Of a DNA stretch of 64,000 bases, positions 13,059-28,000 are shown one piece after another (positions within the stretch are counted from its first letter, which is position 1; each line of letters opens with the position of its first letter). This DNA is from Gordius sp. MW1. Its lineage: Eukaryota; Nematomorpha; Gordioida; Gordea; Gordiidae. The notes below the pieces were generated by a model. It made no database searches, was not told the DNA's origin, and was given only the letters and a program-made list of their open reading frames with translations. The stretch is taken from positions 20,668,001 through 20,732,000 of the forward strand of contig OZ038530.1 of assembly GCA_964036665.1 (NCBI GenBank), given 5' to 3'. A program made the position numbers and the translations under genes.

Positions 13059-16000
13059 GTAAAATTTTATAGAAATATTATTTATTTTAAATTTTTTGTT
13101 TGGTAATTTATTTAGCTATTATTTATTTTAGATTTACAATTTTTGTTCCTTAAAACTTTTAACACTAACCATTATTTTAGATTATGTGATTTTTTTATTT
13201 TGAATTTTTAATATTTTGTTATTTATTTTTTGTCAAAAATTATGTTTTTTTTTCAAAACGGCCTTACCCATTTATCGATTTTATACGCGAAACATCAAGA
13301 AAATTTAATTGCATGACGCATTAATTATGCACACACAATATATATTTGTATAAATCAGCTTTTTTATAAAAAAATTTATGAAATATATATTTTCTATTTA
13401 ATGAAATTTTTCTAGTAGCATAGCCAAAAAAATTAAAATCATTTTTCACTAATTTCTATAGGCACGTACACTTTTAAATTATTTTTAATTTAACATAACA
13501 AACCTTGGAAATTTATTATTTAACTAATATATCTTTTATGATTGCATAATTTTATTGGCCGTCTTCGGATAACTTCTTTTGCACATCTACGCGAAATAAT
13601 AAATGTTAATTTATATTATCATATATAATAATTTTTATTTAAAATTATTATCCTTCAGGCATAATGTTTTTTTTATATTGCTACTTAAAAAAATTTATTT
13701 TGAGCAACCTTGACTCACATATTACATTTTTGGCACGACCTTTTGCAAATTTATCATTTATAATAAAATAAAATAACATTAAAAATATAGTACGAAACGT
13801 AAAAAAATATTAATCAAATATGCTTTTAAAAATTCTATTATTTTTTCTAAAAAATGATAAAATAGGTTCAAATTTGCAAAAATGTTCATTTTTTGTTTTG
13901 CATTTTTGCAGGGGTAGGGAAAGTATTATATTTACACCCGAATAAATGGCTGCCAAAAATAAAAATGAATTTATTAAGCGTGCTCTCCTTGCTAAGCAAA
14001 ATTACCTCAATAACTCTTTTATATATTCCACAATGTCAATAAGCCTAATGTGCCCTTGAAAATTATGTGATTATATATACATAGAGAATGAAATGAAATT
14101 CAAAAAGTTTTACATACTTTTTTGTTAATAATAGTATTAAAAATGTTATTTTTAAATAAAAAATTTTAATTATAAAGTATAAATTTAATTTAGAGATTTT
14201 TATTAAAGTTGAGTTTAGTTAAGCTGAAAATAATTATAAAAAATTATTCGTTTTTTTAAATAAACAGATAAACGAATTTTGAAAACATTTTTTGGGCTAA
14301 AAATAGTTTTAAAGAAATAAATATTTTGTTTTAAACATATATTATACTAATGAGAAGTTATCATAATTAAAGATATTAAAATTGTCAATAAAAATCCAAG
14401 TTAAAAACTTATTTATTAAATTAATATTTATTTATTTTTAAAAATATCTACCCATATTAAACAGAAAGTCTAGTTTGTTAAAATTTTCGCTAATGCCTTA
14501 CTATTAACATAATAATTGAGGAAAAATAAGAAAGTTGTTTATTATATTACATATATGTATTGTATAACAAAAATAAGTATTTTCGCAAATTTATTATTAA
14601 CTTCTTTTATGTTATTATGAAAGGGCTGGCGCCAGATTTAATTTGTTTTCCCGATTTATAATACGTATACAAATAAATATAATTTTATAATACAATTATT
14701 TTTACAACTAAATTGAATTACTTCTAAAATATTTCATCTTTTTTTAATAGTTTAATAACTCGTGGAAAATTTACTCTATTAAGTTTAATGGTCTTTTAGT
14801 ATAAATTGCTCAGGGAATTTAATATAACTAATTTTTTATTAGAATTTTCCGATCTTTAGCATTTGGATTATAAAATGGAACTTTTTTATAAATTATATAG
14901 GCACGTATATTTTACATTCCATAGAAATAGGATTAAAAAATGAGATTAAAAAAAATTGAAATTAAGAAAAGGATTCGGGATGAGTCTATATTAAATACTA
15001 TAAGGGTCATTGGGTCATACATACTAAATTTAGAATTAAAATATGCTAAACTTTATATTTTAAATAAATAATACATTTTTTAAAGTATAAATAGGATTAA
15101 AAATACATAAAAATAGTAAAATAATAATATATTCTAAAATCTAAAAATTTATAAAGGACTATTTAAAAAAATAAGCTCATGCTTAAAATATAGAACAAAA
15201 AAAACATTTTTTAGAGACCAAAAAATAAAAATGAGCTTATAAAATGCATAAGAACTGCTATTAACTAATAGCATTTTTGCAAATTTATTTATTTTTTGGA
15301 AAATTTTAAAAATAGAAAAGAATTAAATTTTAATTTTGTAATTCGTTTTATTTAAGATTTGTTGTACAGTTTTTTTACTAAACAAATAGATAGGGATAAG
15401 ATTTTTCGTTTAGTCATCCTTTTTATAATCTGTTATTCCCTCGCGAAAAAATGTTGAATTATTTATTTATCACTTCGCTGCTAATAAATTAAATTATCGC
15501 AAATATTATTATAGTGAGAAAGAGAGGAGCTCACTTTGTAAAAAAATGTATGTTTGTACAAAATATAACTAATTTATTGGAAAAATAATAATAACCCTAG
15601 CCCCCCCCCCAAGCCCCTCGGGGAAAGAGATTAGGAAAATTTATTAATTTCAAATCTAGGAATTTTTTTTAAATACAAGTTCTGGAATTGGCTTCTTAAT
15701 GCTTTTCAAAATTATAAAAAATATAATTGATTTTAAAGTAAAAAAAACCTTACCCTTTGGTTCTAATCTTTTAATTAAACTTAAAACTTTTTAGAAGTTA
15801 CCGTAATTTTCATATATCAATAATGGAATGTTATTTATGAATAAAAAATGGCCAGACATGGTTGTCAATTTTTATAAAATTTATTTTTCATAAAAATGTC
15901 AATTATAAGTTTAATTTAATATTTTTCTAATGAAAATTATTAGAAATTATAAAGGAAAGCATCTTGTTTATTTGACCTTCTTCTCCTTATTTTGATGTGT

Positions 16001-19000
16001 TATTTTTGAGATCTAATTTTATGATATCAATCGACTTTTGATTTTTCCATTGATTACCAAAAAAATTATTATTATGATCGATTTATATAATGTATATTGC
16101 AGGGTTATTTTCCGCTGCAATGCGCCCTTTTAATATAATTGAGGGGAAAAAATGAAATAAATTATCTTTTATTTTTCATCTAAAATTTACCAATTCATTT
16201 TGATAAAATTATTCAAAAATTACAATAATAACAAAATCTTATTTATTTTTTAAAGTAAATCTTATCTTAATTGAAGTTGTTTAAACTAAATTATAAGACT
16301 ATTTTTAAAAACTTATATTAATTTGCATTAAACATATTATTATTTTTATTGTTAAATTTTGACTTATTTTTTAATTATCAATTTTATTAAAATATATATC
16401 AAAATTATACTATATTAAAGTTAAAATTAAGAAAAAATGTAGCAAAAATTTAATTAACTTTTTTTTGCAATTGAAAAATATATTATTTCTATGCTTTATT
16501 ATGTTTTACAAGCTAATTCATGTGTGATTTATAACAAATGGGAAAATAACTGGGGTAAGAGTTCATAGCGTTGATACAAAGCAGGCTGGCTTATATACTA
16601 TTTGTTGCTTTTTTTATAAAATCAATAGATATTTATATTAAAAACGTTTATTTTTTCCTCTCCATAAATTCTTTTAACAATAATATTTTGTTATTTTTTA
16701 ATTTTTTCTTTCCAGCTTTTTAAATAAATTTTAGAAAGCTATTTTGCCACAAAAAATATGAAAAATTTCAAAAAAAAAATGGAGCAATTTTAATTAAAAT
16801 TATTGATCAACAGAGGTCGATTTAATTACCTTGCCTGAGGAAATAAAATGAAAATGAAAATAAAATTAATTTCGTATATTACAAAAACTACCTCAATGAA
16901 AAAATTCATTTTTATTGTTCAATAGGCGCTTAAACCATTTTTAATTTCAGATTTATGAAAAATAATGTGTTTAAAAAATTAGAAATAATAATATAAATTA
17001 TATTGCAAACCTTAAAAATTTTAAAAAAAATTAGATAAAATTTTTTTAATTTAATATCAAAATGAATAAATAGAATTTATTGAGGGATAGAGATTAAAAA
17101 TTAAAAGTCAATAAATGTCTCATTTATTTTTAATTTTAATTTCCCTTATAAAAACTTTTACTTAAAATTTAATTTATTTCCACGTACAGAGTTATTAATA
17201 TTATCCCCGACGGCGCCTTATTTTATTTTTTGGGGAAAAAAGGCTAATAAAAAAGTGTATTTTATAAAATTAAAATTATTTATAGCATTTTAAAAGCAGC
17301 TATTTTGTGCCTGCGCTCAAGGACACATATTAGCTTATGTCGATCAAAACTCGTGATATTTTTATGATTTATCAATCAGCATTATTAATATGATAAAAAT
17401 TTGAAATTTTTTTAAGAATGTTACGTTTAATTTGAGAAAAAATTAGATTTACTTTGGGGTCAATCTGACCCCAATATTGACAAGTGGGCTAATGAATAGA
17501 CTAAAAGAAATTAGAGTTTTATTTTAATTTTTGTAATTTTCTACTTTTTTAATTTTATAATTTAATTTCATTTGCAAAATTTTTTTGAATCACGATTAAG
17601 GGAATTAATTTGCCCGGGGGGTAGCATTAATATTTTGATTTAATTAAAAGATATAGGCAGGAGGGATACAAACAAAATCAATATTTATTTAGATCCAGAG
17701 GAAAAAAGGAGAAATTAAAAGGCGTATATATATATAATATTAAATAAAATAAACAAAAGCCTTTAATTATTTATTTATTACTACTTATAGAAATTCTAAA
17801 TTAAAAACTATTTTTATTTACTTTGTAAACCCCCATTATTTATCTATCGTATTATATATAGAATTTAATTTAGAATTAATTTTAATTTTTTTCTCATCGC
17901 CACTTCTTTTTTTTTGAAAAAAAAAGAGGTAAAATTTCATATAAAAAAACTACACAACAAATTTAAATTATATTTGCGTGCGTAAAATACCTCTCTCTTT
18001 CTCGTTTAGTTGCAGGCAAAAAAACCATTTTTCCGCATCAGAAGTAGAAAAAATATGTATAAAAAAACGAAAAAAAATTAAGAAATTTATTATTATATAA
18101 CACATTAAAAATCTATCTATGCCAACCTAGCGTTCTTTATCCCCCAGCTGAATATTATTCCCAGTGCGTTGATCCTTAATCCAAACTTATGGTAAGAAAA
18201 TGATTTCTTTTTTTTACATCTTAAACATTGAATTTATTTATAAATTTTACTTTAATTTTGGATTAGAATATTGCTAATTGTTAAAAAAAAAACTTTATAA
18301 ATATAATATAATACTAATTTAAGCTTTTTTAAGGTAATATCTTTGCCACATTTTAGTTTTTTTTATTACTTTTTCTGTTAACTACTCCTTTTTTCATTAA
18401 AATAAATACTCTAAATAAATTTTTTAGATTTTTACTATCCCCCCCCCCCCCCTTCTTCCCGTTTTTATTTGATTTTTTCAATCATGTCTAAATTTATATA
18501 AGGAAAATATTTTTTAATTGCTATCATAGTCTTTTTATGGCCTTAAATTTTAATTAACACAGTTATAAAGAGTATTTAAAATATGGATTAGAGGGGGCAA
18601 ATAATTTGGTTTTACCTTAGGGGTAGGGGTGGGGAAGGAGCCATTGCCCCTTCATGCCCCCTCTTTTTGCAATTATCATTTAATTTTAAATGGAGTGAGT
18701 AATGTTTAAAAGATAGCAATTTTAAGTTTATTTTTGACACGATTAGTTTCGACATGTTCTACTCAGCTTTTTGGGGATTATTGATTATTTTTAAAGCTAT
18801 TCATTTATTTTTTGACCTTTTGCAAGATCATTTTAAATTTTTTTCAATGCACAAATTTTCGCTATTCCTAGTGCACAATATAATTGTCGTTTTAGCCAGG
18901 ATTTAAATTTTTATGATAACTTTTTTGAATTTGCAATATTTTTTGGATGTAGGGGCCAGCTTTTTAATGAAAAATAGGTCAGCTATCATAGATATATTAG

Positions 19001-22000
19001 ATTATCTTACCTAACTCTAATAGAGTATGTCTTAATTGCGCTAAATTAGATAATTTTCTAAAAATTGCGGAAAAAACTAATTAGTTTAAGAGATAAAGCA
19101 AATATTTATTTTTAATTTGGCAAAAAATTAACGCTCTAATTTTAACTTTTTGTGTCGTTCATTTTTCCAAAAGGCCAGTTCCAAGTTTTTCTCATATTTT
19201 TTTTTAAATTTATTATAGGGCATTTGAAATCAACATAATTTCTGACTCAACTATAGGCCATTTTTATAATTTTTAGTCAAAATCAAAATCATAAAGGGGT
19301 CGAAGAGGGAAAAACTATGATTTTTTTGGAAATTTTACCCAATTTCCTTTAATATTCAAAAATTTATGGCTTTCTTCCCAGCTCCGCCTCTGAAAATATT
19401 ACTATTTACTTTAATTTGATTTTCACGCTATTTTTGAAATTTAGTGGTCTCCCCTTAATTATTAGTTGACTTTCTTCCCATGCCCCCATTCTATTACTGA
19501 TAATCACTATAGCTTAGTGTTGTAAAAACGCCTGGGCTTTGTTTGGTCCACTCTATTAGTCGACGACCTCTAGGCTTGGTCGATATTTGAAAAACAAATT
19601 AGAGTCGGCCATTAGTCTTTAATCAAACAAAACCCAGCAGTTTTTACAACACTACTCTAGCTATCCAAAAATGACATGGATTCTAGCTAAGTTTAGCCCC
19701 ATACTCACTTTTACAATTTGTTTTAACATCTTAGACATTTAGTTACAGATGTTTGTAATTCACAGAATGTGAAATAAATCCAATTTTCAAATTAAAATAA
19801 AATTATTTTATTATAAATAATAAAATTACACTTTTTACCTTATCTTTGCGGAAAATATAAAATTATATGTTTTTCCTTTTAAATTTCCTAGTTTTCCGAA
19901 CCGCCTTACTCCTTTCACGGTCCCTACGTATTTTACAAATCATTCAAGTATACCGCTCGAACCCAGACCCAAACCTCTTCTGAAACGCTCCAGAGCAAAA
20001 CCCTATGCATAGGCGATTACTTTTTCATCCGCGTACCCGTGAAGGATAAAGGACAAAGCGACGAGCCAAAATACCTTTGTCTCATGGCCCAACTTCAATT
20101 GTTATGGATAAATCGGGATTGGCCCAAGGCAAAAATTTTGGGCCCGCCTGAATATGAATCGAACCATGGCAGTACGTCACCTGCATTGGCGATACCTAAT
20201 GGTGGAGAAGCTAGGGAAGACACTGATTGTCCGAGCCCGAAAACCACAAGTGCGGGGTGTGAGAGCGAAGAATCTAGTTGTGACAACGTTATGTTGCCCA
20301 GCAGTTTAACGGGTCCGGCCAGTGCCGAAGACCGGACCGAACCAAAAAAACCCACCCGAGGTAGACCTAAAAAGGCTGAAGGCTCCGAAAATAGTAACGG
20401 CAATCAAGTAACCAACCATAGCGGGCCAGCTAATTTTAACGGGGCGAGTAAAAAGGCTTGGCTCAAAGTATTAAACTTGCCCCAAACCACGGGCAATCGT
20501 TACGCCAACGTTAAAATATACCTTAGTCCGGGTCATCTAGTGGACTTATTGTCCAACCCGGGAATAGCTTACAGATATGGATTGGTAATTTTATTTAGCT
20601 TCTTACTCTTTTAAAATACGGTCAAGGCGTTGGTTCTCTTTGGCCCTCTGCTGGCTTCTGACCAATAGAAAAGATGGCCACTGGGCAAAGTGTGAATTTA
20701 AGAAAAATTTTTTTCTTCATTTTGCCGATATATAATTATAGGCTATTAGGCTGAACTTGACAGCCTTTAAGGCCTGTGATAGGTGTAGATTAGTACGGTA
20801 AAAACGGATGGGTATCGTTAATTGCTATGCAATTTTTTGATTTTTGGTCTGTTTATGTTTAATCGACCCAAAGGCTTAGTCGAAATTATGAAAAACAGCC
20901 CAGAGTCGACCGTCAGTCTTAGTTGAACCAAAGTTCGTGTAAATAAAATCCAGCCGTTTTTACAACACTACCACAGCGCAAGATTCTAATTGTTGTCTAT
21001 TATTACTAGTTCCCATCAACTTAATTGAAAAAATTTTGAGGGGTGTAGAGTAAATCAGTATTAAACAAGTTGCAAAACGACATTTATAGAGGTATTCAGT
21101 TGGGGCACAAATATAAAAATTCGGCTCGGGCGAGGTCGGAAAAATGTAAGCCAACCAGCGGTCATAAGCTAGTCTTTGTGCGAAGCAAAAAAGTCTTTTA
21201 TACAATTATAAGTTTCCATTATAATAAATCCAAGTTGCACAGGACCCGAAAGTGAGCCCATTAATTGCATAGCAATTAATGTCAGGGGCAAATAAAGGTT
21301 CTTTGTAGTGAGACCAAATAAAACCCAGCCGTTTTTACAACACTAGTTCTTTGTCATTTAACATACAAGCCTATAATATTGGACATTTTTTCACTATTGC
21401 CTAGCTCCTCGTCCTAATTCCGGGGGAGGGGGTGGGGGTATTATTCATACTCTTTTAGAAGAAAATAAGCCCATGTCTGTAGATTTAAGGACTTTTAAGT
21501 GTAAATTATGACATTGCGTCTATTATGTCAAATCAAATATGAACTATCATCTTACCCGCCAGCCCAAATGCGTTTTATCGTCCTGACTGCTTATTAGTCT
21601 GGGTATTGCCTCAACCCCTAGCCCAAGGTCACGCCCTTTCTAAATACCCCCCCCCCCCCCGTACCCGCCAACCCATGCGTTCGATTAAGGTTACTTTGTG
21701 TCAACACACACCACACTTTCAAAAAGTTTAATTAATTGCCCCCCCCCCCCATATAAGTAAATTTAATACTCAACCACCCTTTCAATTTCTAATAAAAACT
21801 TTTTTTGGCCTTCCGTCAATTTTTAACAACGGTAGGTCTAATATGAGGATGGATACATGGGCGTAGCCAGGGTTGGGATTAGAGGGGGGCAATAATGATT
21901 CAGGGAGGGGTAAAATGATTATTTTATTTTAGCCATAATTTCAATAAATCGTTGGATTTAAAGGGGGGCAACCGCCCCTCCCTGCCCCCCCCCTTGGCTA

Positions 22001-25000
22001 GGTCCATGGATGGATATCTTAATCTTAAAACCTAGCCATCTGCCCTACCCCCTTTATTTTCAAATAGGGTTCCGATAAACATGAGCCCTTTTTAAAGTTG
22101 AAGAAAACAAATTTAGCGTCCCCACCCCATATCGGGCAACGGGGCTGGGCGAGCGAGCTCTTTTCTATGTAATATGGCTTTCAAAAATAAAATTTATCGC
22201 GCGGATTAATCACATTCAATTATAAAGCTTTATTTGATGGGCCCGGGGCTCGAATGAAAAATTATGGCACTTTAAAAATAATAATCTACTAGCTCCTAGT
22301 TTAATTAACTGTTATTACTCTTTATTAAAACTAGTTTCTGTTTTTTTTGTAAATTTTAAACCCAACCCCCCCCCCCCTTCTATGACAATGGGGGCAGGGG
22401 GTGGGGGGGGGGTTGTTGAAGATTGTTATTACAGGTGTGTTTAAGCTGTATTGTTGGGGCGAGGAGGTAAAAGAACTCGTTCGTTTAAAATGTCGTCGTC
22501 GTAATTATATTATATCCCCTCGACGAAAGATGACGTTTTTAACCTTTAACATCATACACTATTTTTCCTTCCCCACTTTCTAGCTAGGAGTTATTATATC
22601 GCGCGCTTAAATAACCCTTAATTAACTAAAATATAAATTTAGCGAACGAACTTATTTTGAAAAAATATTTACAAAAATGCTTGCGAAATTCTGAGAATAT
22701 TAAAAAAATCCCAATTTTAACGTTGTAAAGTAAAATGATTTTAAAATTAAGATTATGCGTCAGAATATTATCTCAAAATATTAAATATTTAGTGTAAATA
22801 TTCGATTTCTATTGTATGCTGTGACAGGATGAAGTTGTCCAACTTGAAACGAGCGTATCACTATCATTCAAAGAACTCATGGATGGAATATTAGACTACA
22901 ACGATCATTTCGGTTAGTTCATACTTCATATTGCTTTGCATCAATTATAATTTTGAAAAATCAAATTCTTGCCATAAAAATTAAATTTTTCTTTGAGTTT
23001 CCAAATAAGCCGATTTTTGTGTATTTAAAAACACAACCTAAAGGTTTGATAATATTCGTGATTTAATAACAAGCCAATTATAAAAAGTTTTTTTTATTTT
23101 GATCTGAGGAGGTGTGACAGGGAAATGTAACAGAAGAAAAACGAGCCCTAAGAATATATTTTTATTCTGTAAAACCCTGTCTTTATTTAATTAAAAAAAC
23201 TTACCTTAGTTTCTACAACACAGTTCTATGTTATCTATGATATAGCCTCAATTGCTTCAAATGTTTGTCAAAAATAACTATTAAATATTTTTTTGATTCT
23301 TACTTTTATCTATGTTATTTATTTTAACTTTTTAGTTTTTAGCGCTCTGGTCATCTTCTTTAAATATTGGATAGGTTTTTAAACATAATGTTATGTCAAT
23401 TGCAATTTAAATCTATCCTTTTCCCCCCTTGTTAATTTGAATGAAAAGATATAAATAATTAAACCAAAGAAAATTATAAAATTTTGAAATATGTATTCTA
23501 GAATAATTTTATGTTTTATAAATCCATCATAAAAGAAAGGTAGACTTTTAAAGTCCTAAATCATTTTCCAGAATTATCACCGATCAAAATTTTCAGTTAT
23601 AAATAACCTTTTTTAGTTAATTTAAAAAGAGGCTGTGGTACAAGTTTTTTCTCTTATCAAAATGTTCAAGACAAGCCAAATTTTGATTGATTTTGCCTAT
23701 TTTTACCCTGTGCCACTTGCCTGTAATAGGATGAGATAGGTAAACATGATCTCTCTACGCCGTCTCCCATCATCTTAATTTTATTCAATCATGCTCTCAT
23801 TAATAACAACCCATAACACCCCTCCTGTACATTTATAAAAAAATTCAATTTCATAATACCCATCGGCACTGGAATATATTAGGCAAAAAATTTCTTATTT
23901 CCCTCAACCTCCACCCTAAAACTAAATTTTATTACGATTAAGTTAAAAAGATTTAAATTTAACTCCCTGCTTTAAAGATGTTTTGCAAGGTAGAGTCTGT
24001 CTCTCATATTTTCACATTAGTATCTACTTTACTAGTTATCTAGTGCCTGTCTCCAGCATTAACTTAAAACTAGCGCCCTTGAAAATTTAATAAAGAATAA
24101 AAATATTTACTATATTAATGTTTTATTATATTTTGTGACTTGCGAATAGCGCGCGATACAGACGCTGTGGTAAAATTTTCCCCTCCCATTAATCCATACA
24201 TCGATGGATGGGGTGAGGAAAAAGACCCTTTAGCCGGGGGTAGCCGATGTTGTGTCTTAACATACCCCGCCTACCTCAGGTATCGGGCCGGACTCAAGAA
24301 AAGTCAAGAAATGTCGAAATTATTCGAGTATTCCGAAGAAAATGATTTGGATAACATAGGGTTGGAGAGCGATATTGAAAGAGTATTCCTTAAAGAAGAA
24401 GAGCCTGATGGAGGAATAATTGAGAAAGTGGAAAAAGACAATGTTCGGTTTCTATTTTGTAAGACCACTTTCGGCGATAACTCTCACAACCTAACCCAAT
24501 CCCTCTTCTCTACGTGTACGCAAGGTAATTCAAAAACTTTTTTGTTTTTATTTAAACAAAAAAGGTTTTCTACATTTATGTGTAATTTTTTAATTTTCGA
24601 TTGGAAAAGTTTTAGTAGCGATACGAAATGTTCTTATTTAATTATGAATTTGAATTAATTGTATTTATATGATTCGCTCTTAGATATATAACTGTAGTGA
24701 GAAAATTTGTGTGTCCAGTACATTAGATCAAGCTGAGCCCATTCCTTAAATTTTGTTCATTTGTATTTTCAGTTCGTAATTTAGTCACTTTTTGTCAACC
24801 GTTGAATAATAACCGTGCAAGCTTATATTTTTTTCAAAAAACTCAACACACATATTTTGGATACATGGGCGTAGCCAGAGGGGGGGGGCAGGGAGGGGAG
24901 GTTGCTCCCTCTAAATCCAAAATTTTGATTAAACTTATTAACATTTTGGCCAAAATTTTAAAAATGATGCCTCTCATTAAATCATATTGCCCCCCTCTAA

Positions 25001-28000
25001 TTCCAATGCTGGCTACGCCTCTATGTTTTTATAAAAAACTTTGCACTGTACAAACAAGTTTAGTATATTAGTAACCTCTTAATATTTGGGCCGGGTTTAT
25101 AAAAGGTCCAAAACGGTTTATTATATTTGCAGTGCAGCTACAATTATCATAATGAAGTAATGGAGGTTAGGTTTGCTGATTTTATCTATCTCTCTAACCT
25201 AACACTTATAGATATGGACAAGTCTTTTTTTAACATTTATCAATTTTATCTTTTCAGCGCCCATATTCCGTGGAAGACCTAAGAAAGATAAAGAACTCGT
25301 CGTTTCAAAATCTCGATTTCGCTTATCATCTCTACTAGCAACCCATTCATCGCTCTCCACCTCTGCACACATGAAATTGTTGAAGGGCCTAACTAATAGT
25401 TATAAAGCTAAACTCGGTTACGGATTAGTTAAGAAGCGCTATGACGCTTGGAAATGTTATATGGTAAGTCTCGTAGGATTTTTCAGCAATTATAGACATA
25501 TGCATTAAATTTAATTTATAGATGAGCTTTTAAAAGAACACGTTTTCTTAGTAAATATTATTAGCGTTTTAAAAACGGCTGGAATTCGTTTGGTCGATTT
25601 TTGGTTTTAGTCGACTAAACATTTGGTCTCAAGCCGTTTTTACAACACTAGTAAATATAGGTATAAATAAAAAAAACCTAGTAATATGCTTAACATTTAT
25701 TATTTATGTGGCAACTTGTCCAGGTTATTGTTTTATAACGGATAATTGCGAAATTGTCTAAATAATTCCCTGCACATTAATGATGACCGCTGCTTGTTGT
25801 ATATTAGTTTTGATCCGGCTCTATAGGCTTGGTTACTTTGTGTAGTAGTTGGGTTTGAAGTTAAATTATTTCAATTTATTTTTGTCCTTTTTTATAAAAT
25901 TGTACATTATCGAAAATTGTTATATCAAATTTATGGACCAAGAGTGCTTTAATTTAAGTCATCCAGCAGGATTAAATAGGTTTTTAAAATATTATTTATT
26001 ACCAACCAAAAAAAGTACAATTTATACATACCTATTAATTTCCGAAATATATAGCGCCGACCTCAGACACCGGCAATGGAAGACCCACCTAAAGAAGTTA
26101 ATGGTGAAGATCCGAACGATTCGCCCTTAGAACCCGACGAAGACGAATTGACGATGGATCTTGAAAATTATAGCCCACTTCTGATGCAAAACCCTTCACT
26201 TTTTTCTCCCCCACCAAAGCCCGAAGCAAATGGAGAAATTGAAAGTTTTACCTCAAAAATGCCCATAGCCTCGAGCGAAAACGGAGATAAAGCGCGCGAG
26301 CAATTTTTTAACCAGCTACGGACTTTTATGTCCCAAAGGGGCACTCCGATCAAAAAAATTCCATACCTCGGTTTTCGGCCAAGTAATTTGTCATCCGACC
26401 TTGTGTTGTAAAAAGGGCTGGGTTTTGTTTGGTCGGCCTTTGGTTTTAGTCGATTAAACGTATACAGACCAACACTTTTTTGGTCTCTTTTTCTTAGTCG
26501 CATATACAGAGCAATGTATTGACTTTTTTATTACTTGCTATGCAATTTATGTACTTCATTAAGCTTGGGATTGATATTTTAAAAATTTTACGTTTTTCAA
26601 ATGCAAATAGGTATCGCTAAGTATAAGCCGTTTTTAAGGGTATATTTTTAAACTGGTAATTTATAAAGGTGGGACAAGAGAATTTGGGATTATCATGCGA
26701 GTTGTTATAATCTATAAATTGATTTTGTTTTATTTAGTCGATCTCTACCTCTTTTACAAACTCGTTCAAACCATGGGTGGATATCGCGAGGTTAGCACGT
26801 ATTTTTTGTAGCATCTACGTTAAAATTATTATAATATTTTAAGTATTTTATTTATTTGTCTTAAATATGCCTCAAGTCGGTAGTACTCCTTTTTTAACCA
26901 TTCAAAAATGGGTTTTCTTTTTACACGTTATTTCGTTAAAACAATACACAAAATTATATATTTAAACGGAACCAATATAAATAAATAAGAAACAGGTATT
27001 TTGATCCGCACTTATATCGCTGTTAGGTCCGATTCAAGAGAATGTGGAAACGTTTATACGATCATATGGGCGGTTGTCCGAATAACACCAGCGCAGCGAC
27101 ATGTACCCGAAAACATTACGAAAAGTCAGTTGATACTTGATAATACCAATTTTTACTATATACATTAATTTTAATGTTTTCTATGTCTTTTTTCTTTTTT
27201 TTAGCTTACTCCTCCCGTTCGAAATATGGGAAAATCGTCGAAAAAATCATCAAACTCCACCTCTTAATCACGACAAGATACCTAACGATATGATTGAATC
27301 GGCTCAAGATTCAGCTTCACCTCAACTAGGCGATGGGCCGGGAGAACTAGAACAGAAACAACGTAAGGCTGGGGACGGTGAAAATGAAAACGCGATAGAC
27401 AAGTTATTTTCCCTCATCATGGCTAGTAAAAAGAATAAATCTACGAGTGTTAAACCACAACCCTCGCCCTTACCCGACACCAATGGTGCACAGACGCACT
27501 CCGACGGTGACCCCGTTAAGAGAAAGAGGGGTAGGCCTCGCCTTACCGAAGAAGAAAAAAGACTAAGATCGACGCGCCTACCATACTTAACACAGCGATA
27601 TAACCATCGAGAAAACGATTTGGGTATCGGGTCGAATGGTTTAATTATTCGAAAACCGAAAGTCTTTCAAGTCGGACAAGACCGGCCCCAAGATACTAAT
27701 GGCGAAGATAATGGCTTACCACATTCGGATGCTTTTTTACAACGGATGTCGACAGCTCCCTTCCCCTTTCCATTTCCTCCCCCCTTTCACTCGATGCCAC
27801 CACCGCCTTTACATAATGTGCCTCTCGATGGCGCTGGCAATAATAATGATTACTCTTTATCATCTTACATGCGATCCCCTGCCGGCATGTTTCCCAATTT
27901 TGGCCCCTTCAATCCCTTCGACTACCATCCCGATCGCTTTAGCAGTGGTGGGTGGGAACGGAAAAAGAAACGAGGTCGACCTTCTACCAAATCTCTCGAT

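Noticed and set aside
20095..20403. Minus-strand open frame of 102 codons
   Set aside because: Shadow of ARID5-like exon 2.
24802..25071. Open frame of 89 codons in intron 4
   Set aside because: It covers a GGGCGTAGCC inverted-repeat element and has no protein character.
25849..26066. Upstream part of the open frame running into ARID5-like exon 6
   Set aside because: It is in another frame than exon 6 and consists of AT-rich intron sequence before a good acceptor at 26064-26066.
26738..26804. Exon 7 ending at the GTATTT donor
   Set aside because: It adds residues that break the next frame; the GTTAGC donor gives the exact ARID spacing.
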